Assembly (NCBI GenBank): GCA_024400305.1
Contig: JAKSMX010000023.1
Location: 1 to 43,304, forward strand
Reading direction: 5' to 3'
Length of the DNA: 43,304 nt
From: Bacteroidales bacterium
GTDB taxonomy: Bacteria; Bacteroidota; Bacteroidia; Bacteroidales; F082
Under the pieces are notes generated by a model. That model was not told where the DNA came from, did not search any database, and saw only the letters and a list, made by a program, of their open reading frames with translations. Shown here in pieces: positions 40,878 through 43,304 of the stretch (positions are counted from its first letter, which is position 1; every line of letters starts with the position of its first letter). Made by a program: the position numbers and the translations under genes.

Positions 40878-41231
40878 ATGCTAAAAAAACTATCCATTAT
40901 TCTAATTATGGCGTTTGCATTGACTGCAAATGCGTTTCAAATTTCCGGTCCGATTGACATAAGGGGAGCTTATGATATGGGACAACCTCGATCAGACAAT
41001 CCAATCTCCGCCTCCATCGACGGCCACGCGCTAACCATTTACATTAATGAGAACGTAGGCATAGCGCACATCGTTGTCACCAACTCGAACGGCGTTTACA
41101 TCGACCGCGACAACATCCTTCACACGCCCGACGCGGCGACGATACTCATCGAGGACGAGGGTTTCTACACGGTGACGATAACACTGAACGACGGCGATGT
41201 TTATTATGGTGATTTCATGGTGACAGAGTAA
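40878..41231 (+). CDS. Small secreted DUF3244-like protein
   Basis: A 117-residue protein with a signal peptide (about 1-19, ALTANA). The mature part is a single beta-rich, Ig-like domain: SASIDGHALTIYI, IAHIVVTNSNGVYIDRDNI, then GFYTVTITLNDGDVYYGDFMV. This pattern resembles DUF3244 of Bacteroides and Prevotella, often placed next to TPR regulators and secreted protease genes. No such protease is present here. It has its own promoter and lies between the TPR-TM-HTH regulator and the T9SS-sorted protein. Its function is unknown. Confidence 0.75.
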   Translation: MLKKLSIILIMAFALTANAFQISGPIDIRGAYDMGQPRSDNPISASIDGHALTIYINENVGIAHIVVTNSNGVYIDRDNILHTPDAATILIEDEGFYTVTITLNDGDVYYGDFMVTE

Positions 41232-41248
41232 TTCAGAAAGGAATTGTC

Positions 41249-41353
41249 ATGAAAAAGACTATTTTAACTTTCCCATCATGTATAAGAGACATCCCAAACA
41301 ACGCAATCAATAACGTGTTGGGAGATGCGGTATTTGCCATATACAAACTTTGA
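41249..41353 (+). other. 34-codon ORF after the DUF3244-like gene
   Basis: It starts 17 bases after the DUF3244-like stop, with an AGAAAGGAA ribosome-binding-like stretch, and reads MKKTILTFPSCIRDIPNNAI and then NNVLGDAVFAIYKL. The MKKTIL opening resembles a signal-peptide start but no hydrophobic core follows. It may be a remnant of a secreted-protein gene or a chance ORF. Confidence 0.25.
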
Positions 41354-41393
41354 ATTTTTCAGTTAAAAAAGACGTTGTTATAAAATAGTTTGT

Positions 41394-41401
41394 TATTTTT
41401 G
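41394..41401 (+). promoter_or_regulatory. -7 element (TATTTTTG) of the T9SS-sorted protein gene
   Basis: TAnnTTTG followed by C, 43 bases before the ATG at 41445. It overlaps the first copy of the direct repeat at 41400-41439. Confidence 0.5.
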
Positions 41402-41439
41402 CACAATTAAAAACTCATTAATGCACAATTAAAAACTCA
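41400..41439 (+). repeat. 18-bp direct repeat in the leader of the T9SS gene
   Basis: TGCACAATTAAAAACTCA occurs at 41400-41417 and 41422-41439, a period of 22 bases. The first copy joins the -7 element, and the second ends 5 bases before the ATG. It doubles the length of the leader. Confidence 0.8.
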
Positions 41440-41444
41440 CTGAC

Positions 41445-42722
41445 ATGAAGAAAAAAACATTAATCACCATGCTACTTGTGGCTTTTGCGGTATGCGACGC
41501 ACTGGCGGCGACAAACGATTCAATCATGCAGCCGACAAACGTGGTCTGCAGGGTATTCAACACGGACGGGACACTGAAAAGGGAGATTGGGTCGGTGTTC
41601 TCATACACATCCGACGGGAAGCTGTCGCAGTACAAAATCCCGGACTACGCACTGACGGCGAACTACACCTACAGTCTCGGACAGATGATCTGCCAGCACA
41701 CATGGCACCAGGGCGGATGGCCGATGTTCGACGAGTCGCTCAACTATTCGTATGAGGACGGCAGGGTGACATACATCTCTCACGTGTGGGGCCAGATGAA
41801 CGAGAACGAGTACTGGCTTTACACCTACGACGACGGCCGTCTGAAAGAAAAGGACTACAAGGTCGGAGAGGGTGAATACACCGATTTCTATTTCTACGAG
41901 TATGCCGGTGACGGCATCAGGGTCGAATACTACTGCGTCGGCGACGGCACCACTTTGAGGAAGAAGACCACCTCCAGCTACGATGAGGAGCACCGTCTCG
42001 CCTCTGCGCAGACTGACACTTACGACGGCACAGGCGGTCTGGCATCGAGTGTCCTGAAAACATACACCTACAATGCATGGGGCAAGCAGGAGGAGGTCGT
42101 CACAATGACATCGGCGGAAGGCGGCGAGTGGGTGAACACATCGATAATGCGTTACGTCTATGATGACGCCGGCGGTGTCGCCGAACGGCAGGACGGCGTG
42201 TGGTCCGCCACGGACGGCGTGTGGGACATCACAAGAAAGGTCAACTTTGAGACGTCCGGCGACGGCACGACATACACCGTGTCGTTCTACAAGAAGGTCA
42301 ACGGCGAATGGGTCTGGGACGAGTTCGCGAACCAGACGATATTGTTCGAGCCTGAATTGAGTTGGCAGCAGAAGGCGCTGCACTATCTCGTGTACGAGGA
42401 CATGAACGGATGCGCGCATGTCAACCAGTTCGAATTCAAGATGGAACTCACCAAAGACCCTGAATATACTGATGTCACAGAGTCGGAGGCATCTGCGGCT
42501 CGTGTCTATCCGAACCCGGCTTCAGGCAGCATAAGCGTCGTGGTCAATTCCGGTGCGGAAATCGAGAGCGTCAGCCTCTACGACGTCTCCGGCCGCCTCG
42601 TCAAGGCTCAGCGGTCGGGCTTCGGGAGCATCGACATCAGCGGCCTCGCGACGGGAATGTACGTGATGAAGGTCACGCTCGACGACGGAAAGGTGTTCGA
42701 GGAGAAAATCGTGAAGAAATAG
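41445..42722 (+). CDS. T9SS-sorted secreted protein with YD-like repeats
   Basis: A 425-residue protein with a signal peptide (about 1-21, CDALA). The central part (about 40-330) has repeated tyrosine-, aspartate- and glycine-rich beta hairpins such as FSYTSDGKLSQY, YSYEDGRVTYI, and YTYDDGRLKEKDY, reminiscent of RHS/YD or toxin-binding-type repeats. The last about 75 residues are a T9SS type A sorting domain: ARVYPNPASGSISV, LYDVSGRLVKA, GLATGMYVMKV and KIVKK. It is predicted to be exported through T9SS. No enzyme domain is recognised. It follows the DUF3244-like gene and ends at a strong hairpin. Confidence 0.83.
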   Translation: MKKKTLITMLLVAFAVCDALAATNDSIMQPTNVVCRVFNTDGTLKREIGSVFSYTSDGKLSQYKIPDYALTANYTYSLGQMICQHTWHQGGWPMFDESLNYSYEDGRVTYISHVWGQMNENEYWLYTYDDGRLKEKDYKVGEGEYTDFYFYEYAGDGIRVEYYCVGDGTTLRKKTTSSYDEEHRLASAQTDTYDGTGGLASSVLKTYTYNAWGKQEEVVTMTSAEGGEWVNTSIMRYVYDDAGGVAERQDGVWSATDGVWDITRKVNFETSGDGTTYTVSFYKKVNGEWVWDEFANQTILFEPELSWQQKALHYLVYEDMNGCAHVNQFEFKMELTKDPEYTDVTESEASAARVYPNPASGSISVVVNSGAEIESVSLYDVSGRLVKAQRSGFGSIDISGLATGMYVMKVTLDDGKVFEEKIVKK

Positions 42723-42737
42723 TGAAACCGCCTTTCA

Positions 42738-42792
42738 CGCCGATACGCCGCGGAAATTGCAAAAAAAATCTAAATTTCGCGGCGTACCGGCG
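42738..42792. terminator. Terminator-like hairpin between convergent genes
   Basis: Arms CGCCGATACGCCGCGGAAATT (42738-42758) and its near complement at 42773-42792 pair over about 19 positions with one mismatch and one bulge. The loop is about 14 bases, and TTTTATTT follows on the plus strand. Confidence 0.7.
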
Positions 42793-42896
42793 TTTTATTT
42801 GTTGTGCGACTCAGATTCAATGTTGTGCAATTTATTGGAGATAAAGTGATTAACGACGGGGGCGCATCAGCGGTTTTGTTAAGTTCAACGTTCTGG

Positions 42897-43304
42897 TCAC
42901 AATCCCTTTATTATCTGTTTGAAGTCGCGTTCGTCGTTGATTTTGCCCTTGATTCGCTGGCATCGTTTCTGGAATGACTTCAGTTCCACGCCGCACAGCT
43001 TCGCCGTCGTCGAGTCGCTGAAACCGTGCCTGCTGCAGCAGCACGTCTCGATGTCACCGGCGGTCAGGCTCGGATACAGTTCTTTGAGCCTCAGTGAGAA
43101 GCCGTCATACACGATGTCGGTTATGTGGACGAACTCCTTCCTCCCTCCTTATCTTCGCTTGATACATCACGGTTATTGTCAGCGATATGACAATCAGCGA
43201 GGCCGCCGCCACTACGATTATCGCGGCCCTGCTTCTCTTCTCATAGACCCGTTTCTCGTTTTCGAGCTCCTTGCGGTAGGTCTCGAAGACGTTGGTGATG
43301 TCCT
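42897..43304 (-). pseudogene. C-terminal part of a second TPR-TM-HTH regulator, frameshifted and cut by the window edge
   Basis: Reading from the right edge, the minus strand encodes DITNVFETYRKELENEKRVY, a basic stretch, the TM segment AAIIVVAAASLIVISLTITV and MYQAKIRR. It then runs into a stop at 43105-43107. A +1 shift near the GGG at 43143-43145 restores KEFVHITDIVYDGFSLRLKE and the HTH-like end LTAGDIETCCC to KQIIKGL, stopping at 42897. The layout (coiled coil, TM, C-terminal HTH) matches the regulator at 38994-40757. The shift could be real decay or a sequencing error in a homopolymer. The TPR half lies beyond the window. Confidence 0.65.

Noticed and set aside
41601-42419. Long minus-strand ORF of 272 codons
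   Set aside because: It is a shadow of the GC-rich T9SS-sorted gene on the plus strand, which has a signal peptide and sorting domain. The shadow has no recognisable domain.

Overview
The window looks like a chromosomal segment of a member of the Bacteroidota, probably Bacteroidales. Many genes are preceded by the Bacteroidetes-type -7 promoter element TAnnTTTG. Two proteins end in type IX secretion (T9SS) sorting domains. Family content also fits: GldI-like FKBP lipoproteins, a PCMD-domain protein, a DUF3244-like protein, GH97, TIGR02757 and TPR-TM-HTH membrane regulators. Genes use the standard code, intergenic DNA is very AT-rich, and many genes overlap by 1-4 bases. I saw no rRNA, tRNA, CRISPR array, transposase or integrase. 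The window is mostly housekeeping, with an accessory flavour at both ends.

Layout. 132-1907: an AlbA_2/Schlafen-type protein and a divergent XRE-type regulator, separated by a 0.6 kb, extremely AT-rich intergenic stretch carrying operator-like repeats. 2000-5793: nrnA followed by three consecutive FKBP lipoprotein genes with one, two and three FKBP-like domains. 5790-9829 (minus): flippase, Wzz-like and Wzy/WaaL-like genes without glycosyltransferases. 9948-12466: clpS-relA/spoT. 16494-12474 (minus): lolD, a TPR protein and a UPF0597 gene, probably one operon. 17298-16545 (minus): a small ORF overlapping a GNAT gene, with toxin-antitoxin-like architecture. 17364-19116: a membrane protein, a probable nucleotidyltransferase remnant and an EFR1-type ferredoxin. 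19179-26612 (minus): a 2477-residue T9SS-exported repeat protein. 26856-33890: TIGR02757, a PCMD protein, kdsA, aat, truA, GH97 and pepE, mostly with individual promoters. 34086-38976: a Ca2+-ATPase and an S9 peptidase. 38994-43304: a surface-protein locus with a TPR-TM-HTH regulator, a DUF3244-like protein, a T9SS-sorted protein, and a second, frameshifted and truncated regulator of the same type at the right edge.

How genes work together. ClpS and Aat are the recognition and tagging ends of the bacterial N-end rule pathway. KdsA makes the KDO precursor for lipid A. LolD points to lipoprotein sorting and the FKBP lipoproteins to envelope protein folding. The flippase/Wzz/Wzy set points to surface glycan assembly. 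The last 4 kb looks like a regulated secreted-protein module.

The most notable observations are: an RSH protein whose hydrolase motifs are degenerate while the synthetase motifs are intact; dyad repeats overlapping the promoter of the XRE regulator; the GNAT/small-ORF pair; a regulator gene with an abrupt internal composition switch; and the paired regulators around the terminal secreted-protein locus. None of these amounts to a demonstrated new system. All promoter and operator calls are by eye.
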